From Streptomyces sp. TP-A0874 (GTDB taxonomy: Bacteria; Actinomycetota; Actinomycetes; Streptomycetales; Streptomycetaceae): DNA of 64,000 bases. Position numbers and translations under genes: made by a program. Numbering within the stretch: position 1 is the stretch's first letter; every line of letters starts with the position of its first letter. The notes beneath the pieces are model-generated. The model made no database searches, was not told the origin of the DNA, and saw only the letters and a program-made list of their open reading frames with translations. Of the stretch, positions 10,090 through 19,372 are shown piece by piece. The stretch is from assembly GCF_001748085.1 (NCBI RefSeq), contig NZ_BBZK01000007.1:186001-250000 (forward strand), in the 5' to 3' direction.

Positions 10090-10745
10090 TGCGAATCGTC
10101 CTCGTCGGTCCTCCGGGAGCCGGCAAGGGAACGCAGGCCGCGTACCTTGCCGAGAACCTGTCGATCCCGCATGTCTCCACCGGTGATCTGTTCCGTGCCA
10201 ACATCGGCCAGGGCACCGCCCTCGGCAAACAGGCGCAGGAGTACATGAACGCCGGCGAGCTGGTACCGGACGAGGTCACCATCGGGATGGCGAAGGACCG
10301 GCTCGACCAGCCCGACGCCGCCGAGGGCTTCCTGCTCGACGGGTTCCCGCGGAACCTGGCGCAGGCCGAGGCGCTCGACCAGATCCTCGCCGAGCGCGGG
10401 GCCCACCTGGACGGCGTGCTCGATCTTGAGATCCCCGAGGACCAGGTGGTCCAGCGGATCGCCGGCCGGCGTACCTGCCGTACGGACTCCGCGCACACCT
10501 TCCACGTCGACCACAAGCGGCCGCAGGTCGCCGGTCGGTGCGACGAGTGCGGCGGTGAGCTGTACCAGCGGGCCGACGACAGCGAGGAGACGGTCCGGAA
10601 GCGGCTGGAGGTCTACCACCGCGAGACCGAGCCGATCATCGGCTTCTACCAGGCCAAGGGCCTGGTGGTGACGATCTCGGCGATGGGCAGGGTCGCCGAG
10701 GTCACCGAGCGGGCCATGGACGCGCTGCGGACCAAGGCCGCCTGA
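10089..10745 (+). CDS. adk: Adenylate kinase
   Basis: This is a 218-residue long-form adenylate kinase (AMP + ATP to 2 ADP, cytosolic). The P-loop GPPGAGKGT is at residues 7-15. The AMP-binding segment STGDLFRANI and the FLLDGFPRNLAQAEAL motif follow. The LID region (about residues 125-165) includes CRTDSAHTFHVDHKRP and CDECGG. Its Cys residues resemble the zinc-binding LID of Gram-positive enzymes, although the spacing C..H/C-x2-C is incomplete as read. It overlaps secY by one base (TGATG). Confidence 0.96.
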   Translation: MRIVLVGPPGAGKGTQAAYLAENLSIPHVSTGDLFRANIGQGTALGKQAQEYMNAGELVPDEVTIGMAKDRLDQPDAAEGFLLDGFPRNLAQAEALDQILAERGAHLDGVLDLEIPEDQVVQRIAGRRTCRTDSAHTFHVDHKRPQVAGRCDECGGELYQRADDSEETVRKRLEVYHRETEPIIGFYQAKGLVVTISAMGRVAEVTERAMDALRTKAA

Positions 10746-10763
10746 GCGAGAGCAGTCGACGAC

Positions 10764-10808
10764 GCGGTACGGCCGCGGTGCCTGCGTCGGGCACCGCGGC
10801 CGTACCGC
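10764..10808 (+). terminator. 19-bp hairpin between adk and map
   Basis: Arms at 10764-10782 and 10790-10808 are perfectly complementary over 19 bp around a 7-nt loop (tgcgtcg). It begins 18 nt after the adk stop and lies 84 nt before map. It is a terminator-type structure without a T-run, and it suggests that secY-adk and map are separate transcripts or are joined only by readthrough. Confidence 0.75.
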
Positions 10809-10892
10809 TGTCGTGACGGTGGGCCGCCCCGGGCCGCTGGGAACCCGCGCAACACAATCGGAACCGATACGAGAGAAGGCTGGCGAGCCCCG

Positions 10893-11729
10893 ATGGTGGA
10901 GATCAAGACTCCGGAACAGATCGCGAAGATGCGTGAGGCCGGGCTGGTCGTCGCGCGGGTGCACGAGGCCTGCCGCGCCGCGGCCGTGCCGGGGGCCACC
11001 ACCAAGGACCTGGACGACGCCGCCCGGCAGGTGCTCTCCGACCACGGGGCGAAGTCCAACTTCCTGGGCTACGGCGGCTTCCCGGCCACCATCTGCACCT
11101 CGGTCAACGACGTGGTGGTGCACGGCATCCCGGACACCCGGACCGTGCTCAGGGACGGCGACATCATCTCCATCGACGCCGGCGCGATCGTCGAGGGCTG
11201 GCACGGGGACGCTGCGATCACCGCCTTCGTCGGCGAGGGCCACGGCCCGGAGCTGCACGAGCTCAGCCGGGTGACCGAGGAGTCCATGTGGGCCGGGATC
11301 GCGGCGGTGAAGCAGGGCAACCGGCTGGTCGACATCTCCCGGGCGATCGAGAGTTACATCCGGCGGCAGCCGCGTCCCAGCACCGGGAAGTACGGGATCG
11401 TCGAGGACTACGGCGGGCACGGCATCGGCTCCCAGATGCACATGGACCCGCATCTGCTGAACTACGTGGACCGGCGGCGCGGCCGCGGGCCCAAGCTGGT
11501 GCCCGGTTTCTGCATCGCGATCGAGCCGATGGTCAGCCTGGGGACTCCGCGGACGCACGTCCTGGAGGACGACTGGACGGTCAAGACCGACGACGGCAGC
11601 TGGAGCAGCCACTGGGAGCACTCGGTCGCGCTGACCGAGGAGGGCCCGCTGGTCCTGACCGCGGTCGACGGGGGCCGGGCGAAGCTCGCCGAACTCGGGG
11701 TCACCGCGGCCCCCGACCCGCTGGGCTGA
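10893..11729 (+). CDS. map: Type I methionine aminopeptidase
   Basis: This is a 278-residue enzyme that removes the N-terminal Met from nascent proteins. The five metal ligands are visible: two Asp in [16 protein letters not shown], His in [13 protein letters not shown], Glu in [11 protein letters not shown] and Glu in SHWEHSVAL. The N-terminal [23 protein letters not shown] is the family start. Position beside adk and infA is the standard actinobacterial arrangement. It follows a hairpin terminator, so it may be transcribed separately from secY-adk. Confidence 0.96.
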   Translation: MVEIKTPEQIAKMREAGLVVARVHEACRAAAVPGATTKDLDDAARQVLSDHGAKSNFLGYGGFPATICTSVNDVVVHGIPDTRTVLRDGDIISIDAGAIVEGWHGDAAITAFVGEGHGPELHELSRVTEESMWAGIAAVKQGNRLVDISRAIESYIRRQPRPSTGKYGIVEDYGGHGIGSQMHMDPHLLNYVDRRRGRGPKLVPGFCIAIEPMVSLGTPRTHVLEDDWTVKTDDGSWSSHWEHSVALTEEGPLVLTAVDGGRAKLAELGVTAAPDPLG

Positions 11730-11819
11730 CCCGCTCCGGATCGGTAGGCGGCCGGTTCCGCCGGGTACCCGTTGGGGGAAGGGCGCTTAAGGATCTCCGG
11801 CGGTGGGAAACATCCCTGA

Positions 11820-11849
11820 TTCGTCATTCCAGAGGTCGTCGCGTAGACT
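11820..11849 (+). promoter_or_regulatory. Candidate housekeeping promoter for infA
   Basis: TTCGTC (11820-11825) and TAGACT (11844-11849) are separated by 18 nt. The -10 matches the actinobacterial HrdB consensus (TAGACT-like) exactly and the -35 is moderate. It is placed 128 nt before the infA start, inside a 248-nt gap after map. This suggests that infA-rpmJ and the alpha genes have their own transcription start. Confidence 0.55.
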
Positions 11850-11977
11850 TACGCTTCGGCTCTCGCCTGCCCGTGCGCTCTTCCGGTGGGTTCAGTACAT
11901 CTGTACGTCCGGATCTTCCCAGTCGTGCGGGGATCACGTCGGGAGTCGACCAAGGTAGCCGATTCGAAAGGCGAAGC

Positions 11978-12199
11978 GTGGCCAAGAAGCAAGGTGCCAT
12001 CGAGATCGAGGGCACCGTGATCGAGTCTCTGCCGAACGCGATGTTCAAGGTGGAACTCCAGAACGGTCACAAGGTCCTCGCGCACATCAGCGGGAAGATG
12101 CGGATGCACTACATCCGGATCCTCCCGGACGACCGGGTCGTGGTGGAGCTCTCCCCCTACGACCTGACGCGCGGCCGGATCGTCTACCGCTACAAGTAG
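11978..12199 (+). CDS. infA: Translation initiation factor IF-1
   Basis: The protein is 73 residues from GTG 11978 ([20 protein letters not shown]), preceded by aaaggcga at 11967-11974. The whole protein is an S1-type OB fold ([51 protein letters not shown] is the diagnostic body). IF-1 occupies the 30S A site during initiation. The frame is open far upstream but nothing there is conserved. rpmJ follows 56 nt later, the usual order. Confidence 0.96.
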   Translation: MAKKQGAIEIEGTVIESLPNAMFKVELQNGHKVLAHISGKMRMHYIRILPDDRVVVELSPYDLTRGRIVYRYK

Positions 12200-12255
12200 A
12201 TCGCCGTCGCCCCGCTCCGCGGAGCCGCGGCATGACCCGGAGAACCTCACATCCC

Positions 12256-12369
12256 ATGAAGGTCAAGCCGAGCGTCAAGAAGATCTGCGACAAGTGCAAG
12301 GTGATCCGCCGTCACGGCCGGGTCATGGTCATCTGCGACAACCTGCGCCACAAGCAGCGCCAGGGCTGA
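12256..12369 (+). CDS. rpmJ: 50S ribosomal protein L36, zinc-binding form
   Basis: This 37-residue protein starts [19 protein letters not shown]. Cys11, Cys14, Cys27 and His32 form the zinc ribbon of the C+ form of L36. L36 is the smallest ribosomal protein and stabilises 23S rRNA folding near the peptidyl-transferase region. A purine-rich ggag lies at 12240-12243. It stands between infA and rpsM, the standard alpha-operon order. Confidence 0.95.
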   Translation: MKVKPSVKKICDKCKVIRRHGRVMVICDNLRHKQRQG

Positions 12370-12430
12370 AGCAGGACCTGCACCCGCAGTTCTTCGCGCG
12401 ACGCACGATACGTACATACGCAGTCACCCG

Positions 12431-12450
12431 TCCCCGCGTCCGCGCGGGGA
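12431..12450 (+). terminator. Hairpin in the rpmJ-rpsM gap
   Basis: TCCCCGCG (12431-12438) pairs with CGCGGGGA (12443-12450) over 8 bp around a 4-nt loop. It sits in the 182-nt gap before rpsM. It could be an attenuator or a translational control element for the alpha operon, where S4 is the repressor in E. coli. No T-run follows. Confidence 0.35.
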
Positions 12451-12551
12451 TGACACCCCCGGAGGAGGCCGGGGACCTGGCTCACGGCCGGCGACGGCCG
12501 GACCGGGAGAGGTGCTGCGGAAGACCTCCGAAAGCGATCAGGAGCCAATAG

Positions 12552-12932
12552 ATGGCACGCCTTGAAGGCGTCGACCTCCCGCGCGACAAGCGCGTCGAGG
12601 TCGCCCTCACCTATGTCTTCGGCATCGGGCGCACCCGTGCCCAGGAGACCCTGGCGAAGACCGGTGTGAGCCCGGACACCAGGGTCCGCGACCTCACCGA
12701 AGACGACCTGCTGCAGATCCGCAACTACGTCGAGGCCAACTTCAAGACCGAGGGTGACCTCCGTCGCGAGATCCAGGCCGACATCCGTCGCAAGGTCGAG
12801 ATCGGCTGCTACCAGGGGCTGCGGCACCGCCGCGGTCTGCCGGTGCACGGCCAGCGCACCCACACCAACGCCCGTACCCGCAAGGGTCCGCGTCGCGCGA
12901 TCGCCGGCAAGAAGAAGCCGGGCAAGAAGTAG
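12552..12932 (+). CDS. rpsM: 30S ribosomal protein S13
   Basis: This is a 126-residue S13 starting [27 protein letters not shown]. It has the helix-two-turn-helix core and a basic C-terminal tail that reaches tRNA ([22 protein letters not shown]). It forms head-to-50S bridges with L5. The sequence caggagcc at 12540-12547 is the likely ribosome binding site. rpsK follows after 102 nt. Confidence 0.97.
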   Translation: MARLEGVDLPRDKRVEVALTYVFGIGRTRAQETLAKTGVSPDTRVRDLTEDDLLQIRNYVEANFKTEGDLRREIQADIRRKVEIGCYQGLRHRRGLPVHGQRTHTNARTRKGPRRAIAGKKKPGKK

Positions 12933-13034
12933 TCCTCACCGGGCGCTGTGCGGGCCTCCTGACGAACCCACGGAAATCCGCACGCCAACGCGGTCCGCGT
13001 GTAGGACCGACCACCTCCACAGGAGTTTCGAAGT

Positions 13035-13439
13035 ATGCCTCCGAAGAGCCGTACGGCGGGCACCAAGAAGGTGCGCCGCAAGGAGAAGAAGAACGTCGCC
13101 CACGGGCACGCTCACATCAAGAGCACGTTCAACAACACCATCGTCTCGATCACCGACCCCACGGGCAACGTGATCTCCTGGGCCTCGGCCGGCCACGTCG
13201 GCTTCAAGGGCTCGCGCAAGTCCACCCCGTACGCCGCGCAGATGGCCGCCGAGTCGGCCGCCCGTCGGGCGCAGGAGCACGGCATGCGCAAGGTCGACGT
13301 CTTCGTCAAGGGCCCGGGTTCCGGTCGGGAGACCGCGATCCGCTCCCTCCAGGCCACCGGCCTGGAAGTGGGCTCGATCCAGGACGTCACCCCCACCCCG
13401 CACAACGGATGCCGCCCGCCCAAGCGCCGCCGCGTCTGA
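13035..13439 (+). CDS. rpsK: 30S ribosomal protein S11
   Basis: This is a 134-residue S11 with the conserved [23 protein letters not shown] and the C-terminal signature [19 protein letters not shown]11 lies on the 30S platform near the E site and anti-Shine-Dalgarno region. The sequence caggag at 13019-13024 supports the start at 13035. In this genome it is followed 27 nt later by rpsD rather than directly by rpoA. Confidence 0.97.
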   Translation: MPPKSRTAGTKKVRRKEKKNVAHGHAHIKSTFNNTIVSITDPTGNVISWASAGHVGFKGSRKSTPYAAQMAAESAARRAQEHGMRKVDVFVKGPGSGRETAIRSLQATGLEVGSIQDVTPTPHNGCRPPKRRRV

Positions 13440-13466
13440 TTCAGCTGAAGTAGGAGACAAGACAAA

Positions 13467-14093
13467 ATGGCGCGTTACACCGGGGCCGACTGCAAGCGTT
13501 GCCGTCGGGAGAAGCAGAAGCTCTTCCTCAAGGGGAGCAAGTGCGAGAGCGCGAAGTGCCCGATCGAGATCCGTCCTTACCCCCCGGGTGAGCACGGTCG
13601 CGGGCGCACCAAGGACAGCGAGTACCTGCTGCAGAAGCGCGAGAAGCAGAAGGCCGCTCGTATCTACGGTGTCCTTGAGAAGCAGTTCCGGGGTTACTTC
13701 GAGGAGGCGAACCGCAAGCAGGGCAAGACCGGCGAGAACCTGCTGCGCATCCTCGAGACCCGACTGGACAACGTGGTCTACCGGGCGGGCTTCGCCAAGT
13801 CCCGCGACCACGCCCGTCAGCTGGTCAAGCACGGTCACATCCAGGTCAACGGACGCAAGACCGACATCCCGTCGGCCCGGGTGTCCGTGAACGACATCAT
13901 CGAGGTCCGCAAGGGCTCCCTCGAGCTGACCCCGTTCGTGGTCGCTCGTGCGGAGGCCGGCGAGCGCACCGTTCCGGCCTGGCTCGAGGCCGTGCCGGCG
14001 AAGATGCGCATCCTCGTGCACAGCATGCCGGAGCGCCAGGCGATCGACACCCAGGTGCAGGAGCAGCTGATCGTCGAGCTCTACTCCAAGTAA
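13467..14093 (+). CDS. rpsD: 30S ribosomal protein S4, zinc-binding (C+) form
   Basis: This is a 208-residue S4. Cys9, Cys12, Cys26 and Cys31 make the C-x2-C-x13-C-x4-C zinc site near the N-terminus (DCKRCRREKQ). The S4 RNA-binding domain is at about residues 98-160 (LETRLDNVVYRAGFAKSRDHARQLVKHGH). S4 initiates 30S assembly and autoregulates the alpha operon in E. coli. Being placed between rpsK and rpoA is the common bacterial order. From what I know of S. coelicolor, its alpha operon lacks rpsD and a zinc-free S4 is encoded elsewhere, so this is a taxonomic signal. A second zinc-free rpsD elsewhere is possible. Confidence 0.96.
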   Translation: MARYTGADCKRCRREKQKLFLKGSKCESAKCPIEIRPYPPGEHGRGRTKDSEYLLQKREKQKAARIYGVLEKQFRGYFEEANRKQGKTGENLLRILETRLDNVVYRAGFAKSRDHARQLVKHGHIQVNGRKTDIPSARVSVNDIIEVRKGSLELTPFVVARAEAGERTVPAWLEAVPAKMRILVHSMPERQAIDTQVQEQLIVELYSK

Positions 14094-14123
14094 CCATTAC
14101 CTGGCAGTAGGAAGCGGCAAGGC

Positions 14124-14197
14124 GGGCGGTGCGGTCCACTCGGGCCGTACCGCCCGTATCCTTGGAGCATCGTGCGCGGGCGCGACCGTCCGCGCAC
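14124..14197 (+). terminator. Two hairpins between rpsD and rpoA
   Basis: The segment 14124-14137 pairs with 14142-14155 over 14 positions, two of them G-U. A second hairpin uses GTGCGCGG (14172-14179) and CCGCGCAC (14190-14197). They lie in the 201-nt gap before rpoA. They may partially terminate and set the ratio of S4/S11/S13 to RNA polymerase alpha, which is inference. Confidence 0.5.
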
Positions 14198-14294
14198 CCG
14201 GGGCCGGGGTATTCCACCGCGGCGCCGACACGGGCCGAGAGCCCACGAGTCCGGCATCAAATAGCGGGTGCCGAAGACTGAAGGAGTTCATTTC

Positions 14295-15317
14295 ATGCTG
14301 ATCGCTCAGCGCCCGTCGCTGACCGAAGAGGTCGTCGACGAATACCGCTCCCGGTTCGTGATCGAGCCGCTGGAGCCCGGCTTCGGCTACACCCTGGGCA
14401 ACTCGCTCCGGCGTACGCTGCTCTCCTCCATCCCCGGAGCGGCCGTCACCAGCATCCGGATCGACGGGGTGCTGCACGAGTTCAGCACCGTGCCGGGCGT
14501 CAAGGAGGACGTCACCGACCTCATCCTCAACATCAAGCAGCTGGTCGTCTCCTCGGAGCACGACGAGCCGGTCGTGATGTACCTGCGCAAGCAGGGCCCG
14601 GGTGCGGTCACCGCGGCGGACATCGCGCCGCCCGCCGGTGTCGAGGTCCACAACCCGGACCTGCTCCTCGCCACCCTCAACGGCAAGGGCAAGCTGGAGA
14701 TGGAGCTGACCGTCGAGCGTGGCCGCGGCTACGTCTCCGCGGTGCAGAACAAGCAGGTGGGCCAGGAGATCGGCCGGATCCCGGTGGACTCCATCTACAG
14801 CCCGGTGCTCAAGGTCACCTACAAGGTCGAGGCGACCCGTGTCGAGCAGCGCACCGACTTCGACAAGCTGATCGTCGACGTCGAGACCAAGCAGGCCATG
14901 CGGCCGCGGGACGCCATGGCGTCCGCGGGCAAGACCCTGGTGGAGCTCTTCGGCCTGGCGCGCGAGCTCAACATCGACGCCGAGGGCATCGACATGGGCC
15001 CGTCGCCGACGGACGCCGCGCTCGCGGCCGATCTGGCGCTGCCGATCGAGGAGCTGGAGCTCACCGTCCGGTCGTACAACTGCCTCAAGCGCGAGGGCAT
15101 CCACTCGGTGGGCGAGCTGGTGGCTCGCAGCGAGGCGGACCTGCTCGACATCCGCAACTTCGGTGCGAAGTCGATCGACGAGGTCAAGGCGAAGCTGGCC
15201 GGCATGGGCCTGGCGCTCAAGGACAGCCCTCCCGGATTCGACCCCACCGCCGCGGCTGACGCCTTCGGGGCCGAGGACGACTCGGACTCGGGCTTCGTGG
15301 AGACCGAGCAGTACTGA
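14295..15317 (+). CDS. rpoA: DNA-directed RNA polymerase alpha subunit
   Basis: The protein is 340 residues from ATG 14295 ([21 protein letters not shown]), preceded by aaggag at 14281-14286. The family length fixes this start although the frame is open upstream to 14268. The N-terminal assembly domain includes [28 protein letters not shown] (about residues 25-52). The C-terminal domain near residues 250-315 ([29 protein letters not shown]) binds UP elements and activators. An acidic C-terminal tail follows. rplQ follows after 101 nt. Confidence 0.97.
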   Translation: MLIAQRPSLTEEVVDEYRSRFVIEPLEPGFGYTLGNSLRRTLLSSIPGAAVTSIRIDGVLHEFSTVPGVKEDVTDLILNIKQLVVSSEHDEPVVMYLRKQGPGAVTAADIAPPAGVEVHNPDLLLATLNGKGKLEMELTVERGRGYVSAVQNKQVGQEIGRIPVDSIYSPVLKVTYKVEATRVEQRTDFDKLIVDVETKQAMRPRDAMASAGKTLVELFGLARELNIDAEGIDMGPSPTDAALAADLALPIEELELTVRSYNCLKREGIHSVGELVARSEADLLDIRNFGAKSIDEVKAKLAGMGLALKDSPPGFDPTAAADAFGAEDDSDSGFVETEQY

Positions 15318-15418
15318 GCCGACCGCGGTCGGCCATGAACCTCCGGCGGGCACACGCTCGCTCGGAAACTGACACCGGTACCTGATACGGCCGGTGCAGA
15401 TCACAAGGAGAAGTCACT

Positions 15419-15931
15419 ATGCCGAAGCCCGCCAAGGGCGCCCGGATGGGCGGCAGCCCCTCGCACGAGCGGATGATGCTGGCGAACCTCGCCACCTCGC
15501 TGTTCGAGCACGGGCGGATCACCACCACCGAGGCCAAGGCCCGTCGGCTGCGTCCGGTCGCCGAGCGCCTGATCACCAAGGCGAAGAAGGGTGACCTTCA
15601 CAACCGCCGCCAGGTGCTGGCGACCATCCGGGACAAGGGGGTCGTGCACACCCTCTTCACCGAGATCGGCCCGCGCTACGAGAACCGGCCGGGTGGCTAC
15701 ACCCGGATCACCAAGATCGGCAGCCGTCGTGGCGACAACGCCCCGATGGCCGTCATCGAGCTGGTCGAGGCACTGACCGTGCAGCAGGAGGCGGTGGGCG
15801 AGGCCGAGGCCGCCACCAAGCGCTCGGCCAAGGACGCCGCCGGTGACGCGGCGCTCGCGGACCTCAAGAAGGACGAGGCCGCCGAGGCTCCCGCGGCCGA
15901 TGAGGACGCGGCTGAGCAGAAGGACGCCTGA
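15419..15931 (+). CDS. rplQ: 50S ribosomal protein L17
   Basis: This is a 170-residue L17. The family core is the first 120 residues ([42 protein letters not shown] and [30 protein letters not shown]). Residues 125-170 are an Ala/Glu/Asp/Lys-rich acidic tail typical of actinobacteria. The ribosome binding site aaggaga is at 15405-15411. It is the last gene of the alpha transcription unit, followed by a strong terminator. Confidence 0.96.
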   Translation: MPKPAKGARMGGSPSHERMMLANLATSLFEHGRITTTEAKARRLRPVAERLITKAKKGDLHNRRQVLATIRDKGVVHTLFTEIGPRYENRPGGYTRITKIGSRRGDNAPMAVIELVEALTVQQEAVGEAEAATKRSAKDAAGDAALADLKKDEAAEAPAADEDAAEQKDA

Positions 15932-15965
15932 GCAGGGTGTTCCCAGCCGGCGACGGCTGAACTCG

Positions 15966-16000
15966 ACGGGCCCGCTCCGGATCATCCGGAGCGGGCCCGT
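15966..16000 (+). terminator. Terminator after rplQ
   Basis: Arms at 15966-15982 and 15984-16000 are perfectly complementary over 17 bp. Only one base separates them, so the real loop is a few nucleotides. It begins 35 nt after the rplQ stop and ends 52 nt before truA. It is the clear end of the ribosomal/rpoA cluster. Confidence 0.8.
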
Positions 16001-16051
16001 TCGGCTGGAGACCCCTGGGCACCCCGCTTCGAGAGCATGGAGGAACGACCG

Positions 16052-16933
16052 GTGACCGACGACGTGGGGCCCGGGCTGGTACGGGTCCGCCTCGACCTGG
16101 CCTACGACGGCAAGGACTTCTCCGGCTGGGCGCGCCAGCGGGAGCGGCGGACCGTCCAGGGAGAGCTGGAGAGCGCGCTGCGGACGGTGCTCCGGCTGCC
16201 GGAGCCGGTGGAGCTGACGGTCGCCGGGCGTACCGATTCCGGGGTGCACGCGCGGGGGCAGGTCGCCCATGCGGACCTCCCCGCGGAGGTCTGGGCCGAG
16301 CACGGCGGGAAACTGCTGCGCCGGCTCGCCGGGAAGCTGCCGCAGGACATCCGGGTCCGGAAGGTCACCGAGGCCCCGCCGCACTTCGACGCCCGCTTCT
16401 CCGCGGTCTGGCGGCGTTATGCCTACCGGGTGAGCGACCACCCCGGCGGGGTGGATCCGATACGGCGCGGGCACGTGCTCTGGCACGATCGCCCGGTGGA
16501 CGTCGAGCTGATGAACGCGGCGGCCGCCAGCCTGGTCGGGGAGCACGACTTCGCGGCCTACTGCAAGAAGCGGGAGGGCGCGACCACCATCCGGACCCTG
16601 CTCGACCTGCACTGGGAGCGGCCGGCCGCGGGCCTTGAGGACGCCGGCCTGGCCGTCGCCACGGTGCGGGCCGACGCCTTCTGCCACAACATGGTCCGCG
16701 CGCTGGTCGGGGCGCTGCTGCTGGTGGGGGACGGGCACCGGCCGGTCGCCTTCCCCGGTCAGGTGCTGGCCGGGCGGGTCCGCCACTCGGCGGTGAACGT
16801 CGTCCGGCCGCACGGGCTCACCCTGGAGGAGGTCGGCTACCCCCCGGACGACCGACTGGCGGCCCGGAACCTCGCGGCCCGGAACAGGCGGACGCTGCCC
16901 GGGGAACCGGACGGTGCGGCGGGGTGCTGTTGA
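16052..16933 (+). CDS. truA: tRNA pseudouridine(38-40) synthase TruA
   Basis: The protein is 293 residues from GTG 16052, with ggagg at 16039-16043 ideally spaced. An in-frame ATG at 16037 overlaps that ribosome binding site and is less likely. The catalytic Asp lies in the signature [16 protein letters not shown]. Other family segments are [17 protein letters not shown] at the N-terminus and [14 protein letters not shown] near the C-terminus. TruA modifies U38-U40 of tRNA anticodon arms. It commonly follows rplQ in actinobacteria. Here it is just beyond the rplQ terminator. Confidence 0.95.
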   Translation: MTDDVGPGLVRVRLDLAYDGKDFSGWARQRERRTVQGELESALRTVLRLPEPVELTVAGRTDSGVHARGQVAHADLPAEVWAEHGGKLLRRLAGKLPQDIRVRKVTEAPPHFDARFSAVWRRYAYRVSDHPGGVDPIRRGHVLWHDRPVDVELMNAAAASLVGEHDFAAYCKKREGATTIRTLLDLHWERPAAGLEDAGLAVATVRADAFCHNMVRALVGALLLVGDGHRPVAFPGQVLAGRVRHSAVNVVRPHGLTLEEVGYPPDDRLAARNLAARNRRTLPGEPDGAAGCC

Positions 16934-16996
16934 CCCGGGGCCGGTGCAGTCCCGCCGCGCTCCCCGGGGGCGGTGGGGGAGCGTCCGGGGCGGCGC

Positions 16997-17833
16997 TCAG
17001 TCGCCGGCCGTGGCGGCCGCCGAGGCCTGGGCCTCCCCGCGCTCGACGATCCTGCTGAAGGTGTAGTCGGCGACGTCCGTCCCGGCCTGCCGGGCCTCGG
17101 TGTCCGCGGCGGGCACCGGCTGGCCGGAGGTGTATCCGGAGACGGTGAAGTAGGCGTAGCGGCCGATGGCGTTGGTGGTCAGCCGGCAGGCGGTCTGCTG
17201 GCAGAAGGCCGCGACGCCGTCCCCGGCGAGCGGCCGGATGTTGCCCGACGCCTTCTTCTTGACCTTGCTGGCCTGGCTCTCGGTGTCGAAGACGGCGACC
17301 CCGACCGTGACCGCCACCCCCTTGGCGAAGTACGTCGCCCGGATGACCTGGGTGCAGCCGTTGCCGGAGAGCGTGGCACCGAGGGTGACCGAGGCGGCCG
17401 ACGGGCAGTTCTGGGTGGAGCCGGTGGCGCCCTGGGCGTAGGAGCGGCCGTTGCTGACGATCTTGTCCGACGGGAAGAGGTTCTCGGCGTTGAGCGGCGC
17501 GGTGTCCCGCTTCGCGTCGGAGAGGAAGTCCCGCGGGTCCGGCGGGGCGGGCGGGCTGACGTCCGAGAACGACGGATCCGGCTGCTCCGGCTCGTCCGGT
17601 GGCGCGGACTCCGCGGTGGGCAGGGTGTGGGGCTTGTCGTCTCCCTGACCGGAGCGGACCACGGCGGTCGCGACGATCGCGGCCACCGCGGCGGTGGCGA
17701 GCGCCCCGCCGCCGATCAGCAGTCGCCGGCGGCGCCTGCCGCGGCGCTCGGCCTGCTCCGCCAGCGCTCCCCAGTCCGGTGTCGGACCGCCCGATCCCCC
17801 GGGACCGTGCGGCCCCGCATGCCCAAAGCTCAT
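16997..17833 (-). CDS. Single-pass membrane protein with secreted domain, function unknown
   Basis: The protein is 278 residues from ATG 17833 (MSFGHAGPHGPGGSGG); a second in-frame ATG at 17842 would add three. The N-terminus is cytosolic, Gly/Pro-rich, then strongly basic (RRGRRRRR). One membrane helix follows near residues 43-63 (LLIGGGALATAAVAAIVATAVV). The rest is predicted outside the cell: a Pro/Asp linker, then a folded region with four Cys (QNCPSAA, NGCTQV, FCQQTACRL) that could form two disulfides. It is conserved near truA in Streptomyces as far as I recall. No enzyme motif is visible. Confidence 0.75.
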   Translation of the reverse strand: MSFGHAGPHGPGGSGGPTPDWGALAEQAERRGRRRRRLLIGGGALATAAVAAIVATAVVRSGQGDDKPHTLPTAESAPPDEPEQPDPSFSDVSPPAPPDPRDFLSDAKRDTAPLNAENLFPSDKIVSNGRSYAQGATGSTQNCPSAASVTLGATLSGNGCTQVIRATYFAKGVAVTVGVAVFDTESQASKVKKKASGNIRPLAGDGVAAFCQQTACRLTTNAIGRYAYFTVSGYTSGQPVPAADTEARQAGTDVADYTFSRIVERGEAQASAAATAGD

Positions 17834-17842
17834 GGCGCGCAT

Positions 17843-18249
17843 CCTAAGGGCTGTCCCGTCATCCCCGGCAGGCGCAGGATGACAGCCGGGGGAGCCTCGC
17901 CGCGCGGAGAGCGGTCCGGGCCCTCGGCCGGGGTGCGGAGGCGGTCGCCGGTGGTGGAGCGGGGCTCCCCCGGGCTTCCGGTCGGCCGGATCCCCCGGTG
18001 ACGTGTTTTGACCCGGATGGGTGCGGGCCGGTACTCTGCGGTTTCGTTATGCGTATCGGCTTGCTCTATCTCACGTGAGGGGCCCTTACGCCGGATCACC
18101 GGGCCGATGGCCAGTGGCAGACAACCGGGCATGCGTCACCCGTGCTGCCAGGGCTGGCGTGATCGTCCGGGTGGCCTTGTCAGGACCCGTCCCCTTGGCT
18201 CAACCGAGCCCGAGGAGACCCCATCACTGAAGAAGCGAAGGCTACGACC
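17843..18249 (+). promoter_or_regulatory. rplM promoter (18008-18037) and long leader
   Basis: This 407-nt gene-free stretch has a candidate HrdB-type promoter, TTGACC (18008-18013) and TACTCT (18032-18037), spaced 18 nt. Transcription would begin near 18044, giving a leader of about 205 nt before rplM. The leader holds several potential hairpins (for example around 18065-18160), and no open frame in it looks like a gene. A leader of this length suggests autoregulation by L13, which is inference. Confidence 0.55.
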
Positions 18250-18693
18250 GTGCGTACGTTCAGCCCCAAGCCCGGAGACGTCCAGCGTCAGTGGTACGTC
18301 ATCGACGCCTCCGACGTCGTCCTGGGCCGTCTGGCCTCCCAGGCCGCCACCCTCCTCCGGGGGAAGCACAAGCCGGTGTACGCGCCGCACGTTGACGCTG
18401 GTGACTTCGTCATCATCATCAACGCCGACAAGGTGCACCTTTCCGGTAACAAGCGGACCCAGAAGCTCGCCTACCGCCACTCCGGCTACCCGGGTGGTCT
18501 GCGGTCCATCCGCTACGACGAGCTGCTTGAGAAGAAGCCCGAGAAGGCCGTGGAGAAGGCCATCAAGGGCATGCTCCCGAAGAACTCCCTGGGCCGTCAG
18601 GTCTTCTCGAAGCTGAAGGTCTACGCGGGTCCCGAGCACCCGCACGGCGCTCAGCAGCCGGTCCCGTTCGAGATCACCCAGGTCGCGCAGTAG
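18250..18693 (+). CDS. rplM: 50S ribosomal protein L13
   Basis: The protein is 147 residues from GTG 18250 ([20 protein letters not shown]). Conserved segments are [46 protein letters not shown] and [12 protein letters not shown]13 is an early-assembly 50S protein. It forms a two-gene operon with rpsI as in most bacteria and is preceded by its own promoter. Confidence 0.97.
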   Translation: MRTFSPKPGDVQRQWYVIDASDVVLGRLASQAATLLRGKHKPVYAPHVDAGDFVIIINADKVHLSGNKRTQKLAYRHSGYPGGLRSIRYDELLEKKPEKAVEKAIKGMLPKNSLGRQVFSKLKVYAGPEHPHGAQQPVPFEITQVAQ

Positions 18694-18733
18694 TCCCGGC
18701 CACCCCCTAGACGAAAAGAATCTGAGGAGAATC

Positions 18734-19234
18734 GTGGCCGAGACCACCGCAGAGACCCCCGTCGCCGACGAGGTCGTGGAGACCTTCGAGACCCCGGACG
18801 TGGAGGAGTACACCTCCGAGTCCCTGGCCTCCCGCTTCGGCGACCCGCAGCCCGCCGCCGGTCTGGGGCGGCGCAAGAACGCCATCGCCCGGGTGCGCAT
18901 CGTGCCGGGCAGCGGCCAGTGGAAGATCAACGGGCGCAGCCTTGAGGGCTACTTCCCGAACAAGGTGCACCAGCAGGCGGTCAACGAGCCGTTCAAGGTG
19001 CTGGAGCTCGACGACCGCTACGACGTGATCGCCCGGATCAGCGGCGGCGGCGTGTCCGGCCAGGCCGGTGCGCTGCGGCTGGGCGTGGCCCGCGCGCTCA
19101 ACGAGGCGGACGTCGACAACAACCGCGGTCCGCTGAAGAAGGCCGGCTTCCTCAGCCGGGACGCCCGCGCCGTGGAGCGTAAGAAGGCCGGTCTGAAGAA
19201 GGCCCGTAAGGCCCCGCAGTACAGCAAGCGCTGA
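18734..19234 (+). CDS. rpsI: 30S ribosomal protein S9
   Basis: This is a 166-residue S9 from GTG 18734 with gaggag upstream (18723-18728). The N-terminal 40 residues are an acidic actinobacterial extension ([19 protein letters not shown]). The core begins [19 protein letters not shown] and ends with the basic tail [10 protein letters not shown], whose terminal Lys-Arg reaches the P-site tRNA anticodon. It pairs with rplM (40-nt gap). Confidence 0.97.
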   Translation: MAETTAETPVADEVVETFETPDVEEYTSESLASRFGDPQPAAGLGRRKNAIARVRIVPGSGQWKINGRSLEGYFPNKVHQQAVNEPFKVLELDDRYDVIARISGGGVSGQAGALRLGVARALNEADVDNNRGPLKKAGFLSRDARAVERKKAGLKKARKAPQYSKR

Positions 19235-19252
19235 CCCGCTCGCGTTTTTCTC

Positions 19253-19296
19253 ACGAACCGCCCCGGCGGCACATTCGGTGCTGCCGGGGCGTTCGT
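19253..19296 (+). terminator. Terminator after rpsI
   Basis: The segment 19253-19272 pairs with 19278-19296 over about 18 bp with one bulged C and one G-U pair. It is followed by a short T-rich sequence (tttat). It begins 19 nt after the rpsI stop, so it likely ends the rplM-rpsI transcript before glmM. Confidence 0.75.
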
Positions 19297-19372
19297 TTAT
19301 TCAGGGTCCCGAGCGTATACAGACAGAACACGCTCAAAAACTTGCAATTTCGAAGGAACTCGGAGGAGACCA

